Shown here in pieces: positions 35,980 to 46,432 of a DNA stretch of 64,000 nucleotides (position 1 is its first letter; every line of letters starts with the position of its first letter). The notes under the pieces are model-generated. The model had not been told where the DNA came from, made no database searches, and saw only the letters and a list, made by a program, of their open reading frames with translations. Made by a program: the position numbers and the translations under genes. The stretch comes from Hyphodiscus hymeniophilus (Eukaryota; Ascomycota; Leotiomycetes; Helotiales; Hyphodiscaceae), in the NCBI GenBank assembly GCA_016508695.1, contig VNKQ01000003.1, forward strand, positions 1,116,001-1,180,000, in the 5' to 3' direction.

Positions 35980-36594
35980 TGTTTCTCGAGAAAGTTGAAC
36001 CTGTTCTGCTCGAAGGTAAACTACTTTTCTTTTATGGTGCTGACTATCTCGTCGACCGTAGAACAAGTGTATCACCTGATATCAAACTTCTAAAGGTAAT
36101 ACCACAGTTACCTCATGCCAACGGCCCAGATACCAAGCCAGACCAAGACACATTTGTCTCCCTAACAAATTGACCTTATTCAGAATCTCCAGATTGTGTG
36201 CTCTGCTTTGCTTGATTTATGTATTTTCTGTCTGATCTGCTGTGTATTGACGTTAAGCGATATCGTCCACCGTATCGAAGTCGGACTTCAGCCGAGTTTT
36301 GTTCCGTGCAATGGTAGTGGCGGCCTTGAGAGTTCAGCCTCGTTGGAAGCTCCACCTTTGAACGCCCGCAGCCTGTTCTTCGCACAACAACAAACAACAT
36401 CAACAACAACCTGGCAGAGCTTGTTCAAGCTATTCACTTACAAGCTGTTGTCAAGTTGTCGAAACTGCGTCCATCTTGAGAGAGCGTTCGAAATTACTAC
36501 CATCTCACCCCTGGGAAACCCCGTCTTCAGTTGCTGGATCTAACGCAACATCAACAAATTGTTCTTTCCAGAACCATCCTTAATAAATCGCGAG
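35980..36594. promoter_or_regulatory. Divergent promoter region PRO2/CSN3
   Basis: No gene is supported. Both neighbours start outward from here. A CAACAA-rich stretch near 36390-36410 lies in the CSN3 leader side. No exact Gcn4-type site is seen outside PRO2 intron 1. Confidence 0.4.
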
Positions 36595-38186
36595 ATGGAT
36601 TCTCTACTCCCTCAACTGCTCGCCTTTCCTCCCCATCCATCCCCTCAGCCTCCGCTCTCAGACAGCGCATACGATGAGGGCATCAAAGCACAGATCTCAA
36701 CTTTGAGGAAGTCGTCAGAAAAGACTCTACGCCAGCAAACATCTGGTGGGGAAAGCCCTTTGGATGTGAGTGAAGTGACCCTCCTGTTAAATTGCACTTG
36801 CTCACATTCAAATCTAGGTTATCAACCCTGCCTTAAACACTGTTCCCTATACCTTCATCCTCATCGCATACATGAGTGCCTATTCTAAGCACGGCCAGAA
36901 GGTTATAAAGCTGGAGTCGCTTTGGGATAAGATCACGATTTACTTGGAGACCTTCGATGCCAGACAAATGAGATACCTGGGCCCAGAATTCATAGACGTC
37001 TGTGACAGGGCGGCATCCATTTCTACCAACGCTGGTCAGGTGAGTTCGAAGCTTGTTGGATCTAAGCTTCCTTGTTGATATCTTGTAGCGTGCCCTTTGC
37101 ATCGCCCCCATTCGAGATGCCCTCCTTCGATTAAATCCATCAGGTTCCGTTCTTACTGGCCTCCACATCTATCTGATCAAGTACGCTCTGGAGACGAGGT
37201 CATATGGCGTCATTGCCCCTATCGTCGAAAAGCCCGTTCTCTACTATCCTGGTGCAAACGATCAACTCAAGCCAAAGTACCTCTGCGACCTTAGTCTATC
37301 CCCTGCAGCATATATCACAATCAACTCTGGCTTTCTTTCAAAGCTGAAATCACTCGATATTATGGAATACTTCTACAACAGCGGCATGATTATGATCGGC
37401 CTCAGAAGATGGGAGGATGCATTAGACTGTTTGGAGAGCGTTATCACATACCCCGCAAAGGAGGGCGCTGTCAGCAAAGTCATGATAGAAGCGTATAAGA
37501 AATGGGCCCTTGTCAGCATCTTAGCAGAAGGGAAACTGCTCACTCTGCCGAAAACTACCTCGTCATCCGCTGCAAAGTCTTACCATGTTCTCGCAAAGCC
37601 ATATGAAGCTGTAGCACAAATCTTTGAAACCGGCACTGCTTCAAGACTGAAGGCTGAGTGTGATTATAGCAGCAGCCTCTGGCAAAAAGACTCCAACCTC
37701 GGACTCATATTACAAATACTGAATGCTTACCAACGATTCCAGATCCGCAATCTTGGCAAAGTATACAGCAAGATCTCTATACCTGAATTGTTGAATCTTA
37801 CTATGAGTGCGGAGACGGGCAACAAATTGTCTGGCCCAAATGAGATGGAAGCTCTGATCCGAAACATGATCCAGGATGGTTCGCTCATGGCTACTTTGAG
37901 CAACCCACCAGGTCAACCAGCTGTTCTTGCGTTCGACAACAAGGGCCCAATCTTAACGGAAGCGCAGATGAAAGCTGAGTTTGCGGCCGCCGCTGCACGT
38001 ATATCTCGCGTAACGCAGAACATCAAGCAGACAGATCACATGCTCACGCATGAAAAGGAGTACATTGCTCACATGAAGAAGCAGAAGGCTTCGATGTCCA
38101 AATTCGGCACTCATGATCAGGGAATTGGAGGCGAGATGGATTGGAACGTGATGGATGATGAGGAGCTCATGACTGGCGTCTATTAA
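36595..38186 (+). CDS. csnC: COP9 signalosome subunit 3
   Basis: A PCI-domain scaffold subunit of the CSN complex, which removes NEDD8 from cullins and controls light response and development in fungi. Three exons (36595-36765, 36818-37039, 37089-38186) give 496 aa. Helical repeats run through most of the protein (SAYSKHGQKVIKLESLW, RALCIAPIRDALLRLNPSG, GLRRWEDALDCLESVITYPA). The PCI-like region at about 330-430 includes RNLGKVYSKISIPELLNLTMS, and a long C-terminal helix follows. Acidic C-terminal end MDDEELMTGVY. Assignment rests on the pattern of CSN3 from other Pezizomycotina; other PCI proteins (Rpn3, eIF3 subunits) are less likely. Confidence 0.85.
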
Positions 38187-38816
38187 GTCAGATCTACAAG
38201 AATAGGGATCAGCATTGGGACAATGAAAGAGGAAGTTGACTGAGGGAGGCATTTAAAAGGAATTAATTTACCCAGCTTGCTTACTCAAGTACAAAGAGAC
38301 GCTCGATGAAGCACGGGAGCATTGGCGCAAAAATGGGGCATGGAGGTTGGCGTTGAAGAACGATCTTTCACGATAGATGCCCAACCATGCAGAAACATAG
38401 AAACGTTCGAGCGGTTGAGACTCCGTTGCTGTCCAGTGCGATTGAAGGTGCACAATTCCCCAATTACGTTAGCTATCGAGAACGTAAGTGGTTGATGATA
38501 TTGCTGTATGAATTTTAAGTAGTTCAAATCCATCCGGTAAGTAACAGCTCCAATACTTGAAAATGCGCAGAAAAATGAGAGCCTTTTAAGGAATCATCGG
38601 AGAAGGATATTGATTGTATTTCATCTGCTCATACTCTGCCATTAATGAGCCACAACGCCGGTACCATCTGAACGGCAACATCCCAGAATTATTCATCTCC
38701 TCATTTCCATAATCTACATCATAGCGAGATATTTGTCTCAAGAAAGATTGCTTATCTCTCACCCCGATTATCATCCCGCCATTACCTTCATAAAGTCAAC
38801 ATCAATACTGACAGGT
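38187..38816. other. Convergent intergenic region, CSN3/RFA1
   Basis: No gene is seen; it holds the two 3' ends. Confidence 0.4.
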
Positions 38817-40848
38817 TTATTCTAGGCTGTATTGCTTGATTAGAGCCGCGAGTTTGTTCGCCTCCATCGCGAAGTTGATAGGGCTGGCATTCATGACTTG
38901 ATACCGTACTCTGCGATGATGTTAGTAACCTCTCTTCCAGCTGTTGATTGGAAGACGTCGTACCTTGCTTGGTCTTGGAAATTGTCCATCTTGGCCCTGC
39001 ACTTGAAAATCCAAGTCTTGCAATTCGCCTCCTCGAAAGCCTTCTCCATCGCAGCAGTATCATTTTCCTTCAACTCCATCAACTGATCGGCACTTATGCC
39101 CATGACCCCGCGTCCGGTATCGTCGAAACAACTCAACCATAACTGTCCCGTATGATCGTTGACGTTTATCGACATGATGTAGCGATGGTTTGGTTTTGGG
39201 TGATTGGCTTCGCACTTCTCGCATCGCCATGTGCCGTCACCGCCCTCTACAACTTTCTTATTGCAGCCCTCGTTCGAGCAGGCAGGATAGGAGAAGGAGT
39301 CTTGCTTGATGTAGACTATGGTAGCCTTGACGGAGAAGTAAGCTGGTTCTTCGGACATTCCGAGTTGTTCTTCTCGGATTTGTGCAACGGTCTTGAGAGG
39401 GTCTTTGTTGCCACCTGCTGCGCCAGCACTGGCCATGTTGGAGTGAGAAGCGAAGTTCTCTGTCCGACCTTGAGAATCATACCATCCCTTCAGCTTGTGG
39501 GCTTCTTGGATGTCGGGATCGATAGTCATAGAACCGGATGAAAGTAAGCTCAGACTTCTGCCGCCAAAATCGGAGACTTTGACACCCTTGGCTGCGATGA
39601 TAGATTCGGGATTCGCGTCAAATGAGACAGCTTGCTTGCCCCAGATGGTAAAACGGACGGAGTAGCCACTATCATCCACTAAAACCAGCTCACGCTTGTC
39701 GTATGGTTTCTGGGTAGTCTTAGAGACGATCTGGTCAACATTACCGACTTCCTTGAGCACAGCAATGATGTCTATGGTCCCGTCCTTCTCGATAGATTGA
39801 AGGTCGTTGACGCTGGTAAAGTTGTATCGAACCTGAGGCACGTTGTCTTGGTCCATAGCCTTTTCAACAACCGTGTCTCTCTCGAACACGAGCTCGTAAT
39901 CGTTCGGCAGGTTGCTAAACTGTTTCTTGGCGAGTTGTACTTTGCATGGACTTGTGATGTAGTAGACAGAGCCCTCTTGGAAGGTTTCAATTAATGTGTC
40001 AGCTTGGTCGCCGAATGCTGTGCCTCTAATCTCGCCGCTCTCGTCCAGAAGGTTGACGCTGAAGAGCTTTCCCTCGCCACTCGCCTTGTGCCAGGTCTTC
40101 ATGTCCGACTTTTGAGTGACTCGAGCCTTTATTGTCCATTTATGCGCATAGGGAGACAGTCCCTCGATGGGGTAAATGTTTGCATGTGAAGAAGAACTTG
40201 AAGGCCCTGTTCGTGAGGGGAGGGCGCGTTCTTGGGCAGGTTGGGCGGGTTTGTTTCCGTAGAAGCCGTTTCCTGCAATAGTGGTATTGGCCGGCTTCTC
40301 ATCTTCATCTTTGACTGCAAGAGCATGTGGTTCACCAATTTTGTCGAGTTCGCCCAAGTTCTCGATCACATCGAGGTCGAGGATAATCAGAATTCTACGT
40401 TTCTGTCAGTATACCCGCTTTCATGCTTTGGTGTAGTAGCAGTCCACAAACCTCTTGCCCTTCACAGAGTTCGCCTGGTATTGCTTCAACCGAACAATAG
40501 AGCCCTTCTTCAGCTTTCCATCGTGCACAACATGATTTGCCTCTGACATGATGTTAAAACCAATCTTTGCGCAGAAGGTTCACACTTACGAGTGGCAAGC
40601 ATGCTCTGAACAAAGTTCTTGACATCGCTCAATACGATCCGGTATCTCTCAGGGTTACCTTCTCCCTGCGATCCGAGTGCTTTGATTTGGACACACTGGC
40701 AAACTGGGACGGGGAACTCTTTTTGTAGTCTTTCAGGATCGTTGAAGATGGCGCTGTAGAGTTTTAGGAGAGTACGACACAGGCAAAAGAAGAATATTGC
40801 TTACTCTAGAGAACCTTGAGTAATCTGGGCTAATGCTGCGTCTGCCAT
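38817..40848 (-). CDS. RFA1: Replication protein A large subunit
   Basis: The 70 kDa single-strand DNA-binding subunit used in replication, recombination and repair. Five exons (40848-40805, 40753-40590, 40542-40452, 40394-38964, 38910-38817) give 607 aa (yeast Rfa1 621). An N-terminal OB fold (PVCQCVQIKALG, VLSDVKNFVQSMLAT) is followed by a Ser-rich linker, then DNA-binding domains A (YPIEGLSPYAHKWTIKARVT) and B, then domain C with the zinc ribbon CSNEGCNKKV and CEKCEANH. The last intron (38911-38963, branch TACTAAC) is needed to reach the conserved C-terminus NASPINFAMEANKLAALIKQ; reading through it would stop early at 38891. The third intron uses the later of two close AGs to give GKRILIILDL. 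It is divergent from the hydrolase gene. Confidence 0.95.
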
Positions 40849-41078
40849 CTTGCGGTCTGTTTTTTACTCGAGGAACTCGAAGGGTTCAAAATTCTCTGGT
40901 TGATGTTGACGGTTTTGCAGACGCGACGCGCCGAGTCGTGTAGATTGATTTCGGGGGGCGGTACTACTTAGTACAAGGTGGCGGTACAGTGACCCCGCTA
41001 GCCCGCCAAACCTCTCTCAGACACTCCAACCCTCACAGACTCGACAGTCGCTGAACATCCTAAACCACTCATAGGGAT
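40849..41078. promoter_or_regulatory. 230 bp bidirectional promoter RFA1/dienelactone hydrolase
   Basis: The two start codons are only 230 bp apart on opposite strands. The region contains the two ACGCG cores at 40921-40930. Cell-cycle control of RFA1 is suggested, with possible spill-over to the hydrolase. Confidence 0.55.
40921..40930. promoter_or_regulatory. Tandem MCB-like cores (ACGCGACGCG)
   Basis: Two abutting ACGCG units 73 bp upstream of the RFA1 ATG. MBF in yeasts binds ACGCGT/ACGCGN boxes upstream of S-phase genes, including RFA1. Neither unit is the full ACGCGT on the plus strand; on the minus strand the run reads CGCGTCGCGT. Confidence 0.55.
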
Positions 41079-42230
41079 ATGGCTGACCCAGAAGTCGCAA
41101 CGAAGGCTCCTGAGAGCGATGCGATGGAGGTTCAACCACAATCAGAGTCACAAGCACCAGCAACCGAGAGCTTAATTCCTGGTGATACTGCTGCGCAAAC
41201 TGGAGCTAGTCTTGGGGTACGTGGAAACTCTCCTCGAGACAAATATAGGTACTGATTTCTAAAGGAACATTGCACGACAGACAGACCGACTCGTCAGTAT
41301 ATTTCATATCCAGCTCGATAGTAGATTATCCGGAAGCATTGCATGACTCTTCCGACCACTGCATCTACAAAGAGACAGGACTGACCTGATTCAGCTTATG
41401 GCCAAGGTCCCAGCGGGGAGATGACCCAGATTGGGGGTGTCGACTGTTACTTATCTAAACCGGCCGACTATCCTCACTCCCCATCGAAGCTCCTCCTCTT
41501 TCTCACCGGTGCGACTGGTCTACACTCAGAGAACAATCAGATACAAGCCGACAAGTTCGCCAGTGAGGGGTTCCTAGTCGTCTTACCAGACATGTTTCTG
41601 AACGATCCGCTTCCCGGCACAGCTACGTATGAAGAAGAGAGAGATCCCTCATTTCTCGAAAGAATCAAGATGGGAGTGGCGGATACAGCGAAGAGCTTCT
41701 GGATTGATATGTGGCTAGCTAGACAAACTCCAGAGAAGGTCCTTCCCATTCTTCAGAAGGTCATTGAGGGCGCGAAAGACGAGTTTGCAGATGCTGTAGC
41801 AAACGGTGGGGGCATCTATTCAGTGGGATACTGCTTTGGGGGACGAATGACTCTACTACTTGCCGGCGAAAAGTCCGATACAGTGATGTGGGGTCAAGCA
41901 GTGAAAGATGAAGAAGCTGGTGTTGTCAAAAAAGGGCCTTACATCAAAGCAGGTGCAATTGCGCATGCAACTCTGGTTAGTAAGGAGGACTTCGAAGGAA
42001 CCACGACGCCACTGGCTTTTGTATGTGTGGAGAATGACAATTTGTTCGTGGAGGAGATCAAAGAATATGGCGAGAAGCATTTAAAGGATAACAACGTCGA
42101 GTGTGAGTTCAAGACTTACTCGGGTGTACCCCACGGGTTTGCTGTTATTGGAGAATATGAGGACTCAAAGATTAAGGCAACGCAGGTTGAGGCATTTGAT
42201 CAGATGTTGGCTTGGCTCAACGCACACTAG
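41079..42230 (+). CDS. Dienelactone hydrolase family protein
   Basis: Alpha/beta hydrolase of the dienelactone hydrolase family. Three exons (41079-41216, 41265-41292, 41395-42230) give 333 aa; exon 2 is 28 nt and restores the conserved EHCTTDRPTP stretch ahead of YGQGPSGEM. The nucleophile elbow is GYCFGGR with Cys as nucleophile (normal for this family), the acid is in CVENDNLF and the catalytic His in VPHGFAV. The first 46 residues are Glu/Gln/Ala-rich and disordered, an unusual addition. Bacterial relatives open dienelactone in chlorocatechol breakdown; fungal members have mostly unknown substrates. It shares a promoter region with RFA1. Donor of intron 2 is GTCAGT. Confidence 0.85.
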
Positions 42231-43314
42231 CAACACTCCGCAGGTTTTCGGCATTTGGGCGTGATATGATGATTTACGAAATGGTATGACCTGCATCCTT
42301 ACAAATGAAAGTTGTTCATTCAAAATTGCATTGCTTTTATGGTTGATCCTTGGATTTGGGCGTCCTGACGTTCTTCGGAATCACTAAGTGAGACTTGCTG
42401 TACTTGTTGCCCAGAACTAAAAGCTTCAAGCTAGTTTCCAAGTAATGAGGGAGATTGTTATAGAAGAGAGGAGGACTGTTAACATCGCTTTGAATATCTC
42501 GATGCTTCAAATTCTCGGTCATCTCTTGTCATTCTCGTCATTCAAATTCTTAGAATGATTGGATATGTATTCCTTCCAATTCTGGATCATTCAATACGTC
42601 TAATTGACCTCCTAGGATTGTTTTCTCTCGGCCATCTCTTGTTATCCTCGTCATTACAATCCTTGGAGAATTGGAGATATATTCATTCCAATTCTGATTC
42701 CATACGTCTAATTGATCTTCTAGGATTGTCTTACTTGTTTGTATGAGTCAAAACTATCCTTTTTCCAGCCTCAACTCCTACACCTTCGCACAACAATCTA
42801 TTACCAAGGAAGTTCCACTTGCGTAAGGGTTTTCATATCCTTCCAATGGTTGAGAAGGGCTGTTGAATGGAGGATGGTAGATAGGTACTTTCCAGGTTTA
42901 CTGTACAAGATTGGTCTCTAGATTCCAGCCGCTATGAAGCCCCATTCGAATAGATATCACACCAACCGAGAATTCGCGATTATGAGACGGACCCTTAACG
43001 ATCAAGAACTTTTCGGACTGTTCCGTCATTGTTTGGAAGTTTGTATTTTCAAGGGATCAATGAATCACAGTCTCAGTGTTTCAGCTCACGCCGGTATTTC
43101 ACAATAGCCTCTGTATTCAACCTATGGACCCATTTGTCTGGCATTACAGCGAATGCCACTGCCAATTTTCAAAAACAGCCCAGTTAAGGTCTTGAACGAA
43201 AGAAGACTCAACATGAATTATCCCAACTCGTCCGTACGGCATTCATCAAGGACTTAAAGTCTTGCTCCGAAAACTTGGAGCTACACAGCAATGAGGCAAA
43301 ACTCAATTCTCGAC
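42231..43314. other. Convergent intergenic region with a tandem duplication
   Basis: No gene is seen. It lies between the 3' ends of the hydrolase and the oxidoreductase and contains the repeat listed at 42514-42735. Confidence 0.45.
42514..42735. repeat. Diverged two-copy tandem duplication, about 110 bp units
   Basis: Unit 1 (42514-42626) and unit 2 (42627-42735) share CATCTCTTGT, CTCGTCATT, TTCCAATTCTG, ATACGTCTAATTGA and CTAGGATTGT in the same order. They differ by scattered substitutions and small indels, so the duplication is not recent. No terminal repeats or coding potential are seen. Confidence 0.8.
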
Positions 43315-44382
43315 CTATGATATAGTACAAATAATTTTCCCTTTGCTAATATTTTTCTCCATCAACTCATGAGCCTGCACGACCTCTTCCCATGGAAACA
43401 CTTTATCAACGTAAACCTTGAATGACCCATCCTCAAACTTCTCCAAATACTCCTCCAACTTATCTCTCAGCCGTCCCTGATAGTCCGGGTCCCTACTTCT
43501 CAAAGTACTCCCCTCATACCTCACCCTCTTTCTCACAAACGCTCCAATGTCTACCTCAGCGGGCAATTTCGTCCCACTCATGGCCCCAAGTGTAACAACG
43601 TGCCCATCCCTCGCAGCGACATCCAAGTTTCCCTGAAAGTAATCCTTGCCCACGAAATCAATGACAACATCGACACCCTCCCCTTTCGTAACAGCCAGGA
43701 TCTCTTTCGCCCAATCTTGTGTCTTGTAATTGTACCCCGCAGTAGCACCTAGTTCATTGACACAGAAGTCAATCTTCTCCTGAGAGCCAGCCGTGACGAA
43801 AATCTTGCTTGCTCCTCCAATCTTACTCAACTGCACGCCAGCGATGGACACTGAGCTCGCGCCCGCATGCCATAGGATACTCTTCCCCGCCGCAAACTCG
43901 CCGACGAGATGCATAGCCTGAGTGGCCGTGATCCACGTCTCTGGAATGCCCGCCGCTTCTTCCCAACTCAGATGGTCCGGTTTGTGAAGCAGCATATGCG
44001 TGCTCACAGCTACGTATTCCGCATATGCTCCTCCGTAGGCCAGACCGAAGACTGAGTCCCCTACCTTGAAACTCTCTTTGACGTTGGGGCCGATAGAGGA
44101 GATAGTTCCGGAGAATTCGACGCCTAAGATGGGGCCGGCTTGAGGGGGGACGGGATAGTGTCCTTCGCGTTGGAGGAGGTCCATTCGGTTTAGACCGAAG
44201 GCTTTCACTTTCACTATTGCCTGGCCTTGAGCTGCGGTGGGCTTAGGGATGTTTGAGTTAATAAACAAGGCGGAGGCTGGGCCAGTGCCGTTTTTGACGT
44301 CTGGGTGTGTTAGTGAGTGTGTACGAAGGGATTGGAGGAGAAGGTGTGATATACCAACGGCTCTCATCTTTTCGGTAGCCAT
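43315..44382 (-). CDS. Quinone oxidoreductase, PIG3/TP53I3 type
   Basis: Zinc-independent medium-chain reductase that reduces quinones with NADPH. Two exons (44382-44355, 44300-43315) give 337 aa. The intron has a CACTAACAC branch. N-terminal GroES-like fold: GLNRMDLLQREGHYPVPP, GVEFSGTI, VGDSVFGLAYGGAYAEYV, EAAGIPETWITATQ. The Rossmann part starts with WHAGASSVSIAGVQLSK and continues with VTAGSQEKIDF. The zinc-binding cysteines of alcohol dehydrogenases are absent. The same order of motifs (LLQREG, NYK, LRSRD, GKI near the end) is seen in human PIG3. A Ser replaces the usual Gly in the dinucleotide loop, which may affect cofactor binding or be normal for fungal members. Confidence 0.85.
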   Translation of the reverse strand: MATEKMRAVGISHLLLQSLRTHSLTHPDVKNGTGPASALFINSNIPKPTAAQGQAIVKVKAFGLNRMDLLQREGHYPVPPQAGPILGVEFSGTISSIGPNVKESFKVGDSVFGLAYGGAYAEYVAVSTHMLLHKPDHLSWEEAAGIPETWITATQAMHLVGEFAAGKSILWHAGASSVSIAGVQLSKIGGASKIFVTAGSQEKIDFCVNELGATAGYNYKTQDWAKEILAVTKGEGVDVVIDFVGKDYFQGNLDVAARDGHVVTLGAMSGTKLPAEVDIGAFVRKRVRYEGSTLRSRDPDYQGRLRDKLEEYLEKFEDGSFKVYVDKVFPWEEVVQAHELMEKNISKGKIICTIS

Positions 44383-44814
44383 GATTGTGTTCGAAATCGA
44401 TTGAAAGCTATGAAATGGGAAGAGTAGATGAGAGGGTTATTATAAGACCGAGGTGCTGTCCAAAGTTCCTTTTTTGGTACATCATGGTGGGGTAACTAGC
44501 TATGATGCAACCGATTGCGGGGCATCACCAGGCACTGCTTACAGTACCAAATATTTGAATTTCTAGCAGCATAAGGGGCAGGCTAGTATCCTCCCAATTT
44601 ACATTTTCCAATAGTAGTAGGTTGGCTACAAGATAATAGTGTCGGCGACTCATGATGAATCAGCGGGCATCACATGGAGCGCTTGGCTTCGTGGGATACC
44701 AGTCAATTTCGAGATTCATAGTCAGCAGTCTCTAGCTCTGTCAAATCTACAACCCTTTTGATGCCCGCCATCCGCAACGCCCGCAAATGCAACCGCAATT
44801 TCCCTTACAAGTTC
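44383..44814. other. Intergenic between the oxidoreductase and TIF34
   Basis: No gene is seen; it contains the oxidoreductase promoter and the TIF34 3' end. Confidence 0.4.
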
Positions 44815-46009
44815 TGTCTGGCTTGCCTCTCAACCTCATATGTGAAGTCAAAATAGCCTTTGTCAAATTGGTGTACTCGAACGTAGCCATCCTCTCCCCC
44901 GCTGGCGTATCCTTTTCCTTGAGGGTCGGCTGCAACGGTGTTCAAGGGACCAAAGTGACCACGGACACGACCAATTTCCTCTTCGAAAATCTTGTGGTAG
45001 AATCTTGCCTCGAATTTTCCTTGACGTGCAGACTAGCACTGTTAGTATTGCTCCTGATACAGAAAACGGAGAGACAAACCGTTTGTGTGACACCCATAGC
45101 ATCCTGACCACCTCCGAGAATAACAAAGTCTTTCTTTGGTGTAATAGCTGCGCTGTTGAGTGGGGTATCAGTGACATAGGTCTTCATGACTTCGAGATCC
45201 GCAGCGTTCACAAGCTTTGCGCTCTTATCTCTGGACGCAGTGATGAAATATGTCCGATCTGGAGCCCATTGAAGATCTGTGATAGTTTGGTCCATCTCAT
45301 GGACTTGTCTATTGTCGAGTTGTTCTCCGGTCTGCTTCGAGTTAACATTACCCAAAATTATCTCAAGGGCTATTAATACCTTAGCATCGTACTGAGATAC
45401 TGTTCCATCCTCATGCCCAGCAATGATATACTTCGTCATGAAGCTCCATCCCGCAACAGTGGCCTTGGCCTCCTCGCAGGTGATGGTCATCACCCTCTCA
45501 TCAGATTGTTCCGCCTCCGGATCCAGATCGATATCGAAAACGACGATTGTGCCCAAGAAACCCATTCGCTTTTCCGTAACAGCCAAAAGCTTCGATCCAT
45601 CTTCCGAGAATTCGACCCTCTTGACTGCAGTATCGAAATTCCAAGTCTTCAGCTTCTTTCCCGACTTTATATGCCACAGCATGACCGTGTTGTCTGCAGC
45701 ACCACTGGCGATCATCGTACTCGTCGGGTCAACGTCGACAGTCCAGATAGCTCCTTGGTGGCCGTGGTAGGTGCCAAGTCTCTCTCCATTATGTGCAAAC
45801 CAGGCGCATATGTGCTGATCTTTGGCAGTTGAGAAGATGATATCCCCATCTCTGTTGTATCTGCGAAACGGTCAATATTCGCGCCACGATCAGGAGGGGA
45901 AACGAACTTGATCTGGGTCAAGGCCCGCTCCTAGAAATGTGTCAGTACCTAAACTCTGGTCTACGGGATAGCCACAACTTACATGTCCTTGCAATAGGAT
46001 TGGCCTCAT
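44815..46009 (-). CDS. TIF34: Translation initiation factor eIF3 subunit I
   Basis: A seven-bladed WD40 protein of the eIF3 complex that helps the 43S complex scan mRNA. Five exons (46009-45983, 45930-45908, 45861-45380, 45331-45080, 45032-44815) give 333 aa (yeast Tif34 347). It begins MRPILLQGHERALTQIKYNRDGD and shows repeat units such as DQHICAWF, GHQGAIWTVDVDP, ADNTVMLWH, GHEDGTVSQYD, SRDKSAKLVN, GHFGPLNTVAADP and GGEDGYVRVHQFD. The second exon is just 23 nt, and intron 4 has a GTTTGT donor. It is divergent from the C1-THF synthase gene. Confidence 0.95.
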
Positions 46010-46432
46010 ATTCGCGATTTGATACTCCGACAGTAAGAGTGTAAGAGGGGAAAGGCGGCCGTTTTATTGGAATTTTTGGCGGGGGTTTCAGCTACAATCA
46101 TAATTTACCTCAAAGTGCGTATTCGCGACGCACGTGACTAAAAGTCAAAGAACCTCGATCAATTTAACGCGCTAACGAGCCCATGATAGCAATTTTTTGT
46201 GGGATAAGAAAGAGTCAAAGGACGGGTTTCTCGGTTCTTCCGAGTCATACTTGGGATTATATACATTGTCAATTTGGGTCTTTACGGTAATCCCTTACAT
46301 CCGGATACCTTTGGTCTGATCTGAATCACCTCAAGCTCTGCTTCACCAGCTTCCTCCTCATCCGTCACTCCAACTCAGTTCAGCTCAAGCGGTTGTGCAG
46401 GTAGGGTCATCGCTCACTCTGGCCCCCTGTAA
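46010..46432. promoter_or_regulatory. Divergent promoter region TIF34/C1-THF synthase
   Basis: Between two outward-facing starts (423 bp). It contains CACGTGAC at 46133-46140, an E-box, and a partial GAGTCAT near 46243. No exact Gcn4-type site is present. Confidence 0.45.
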
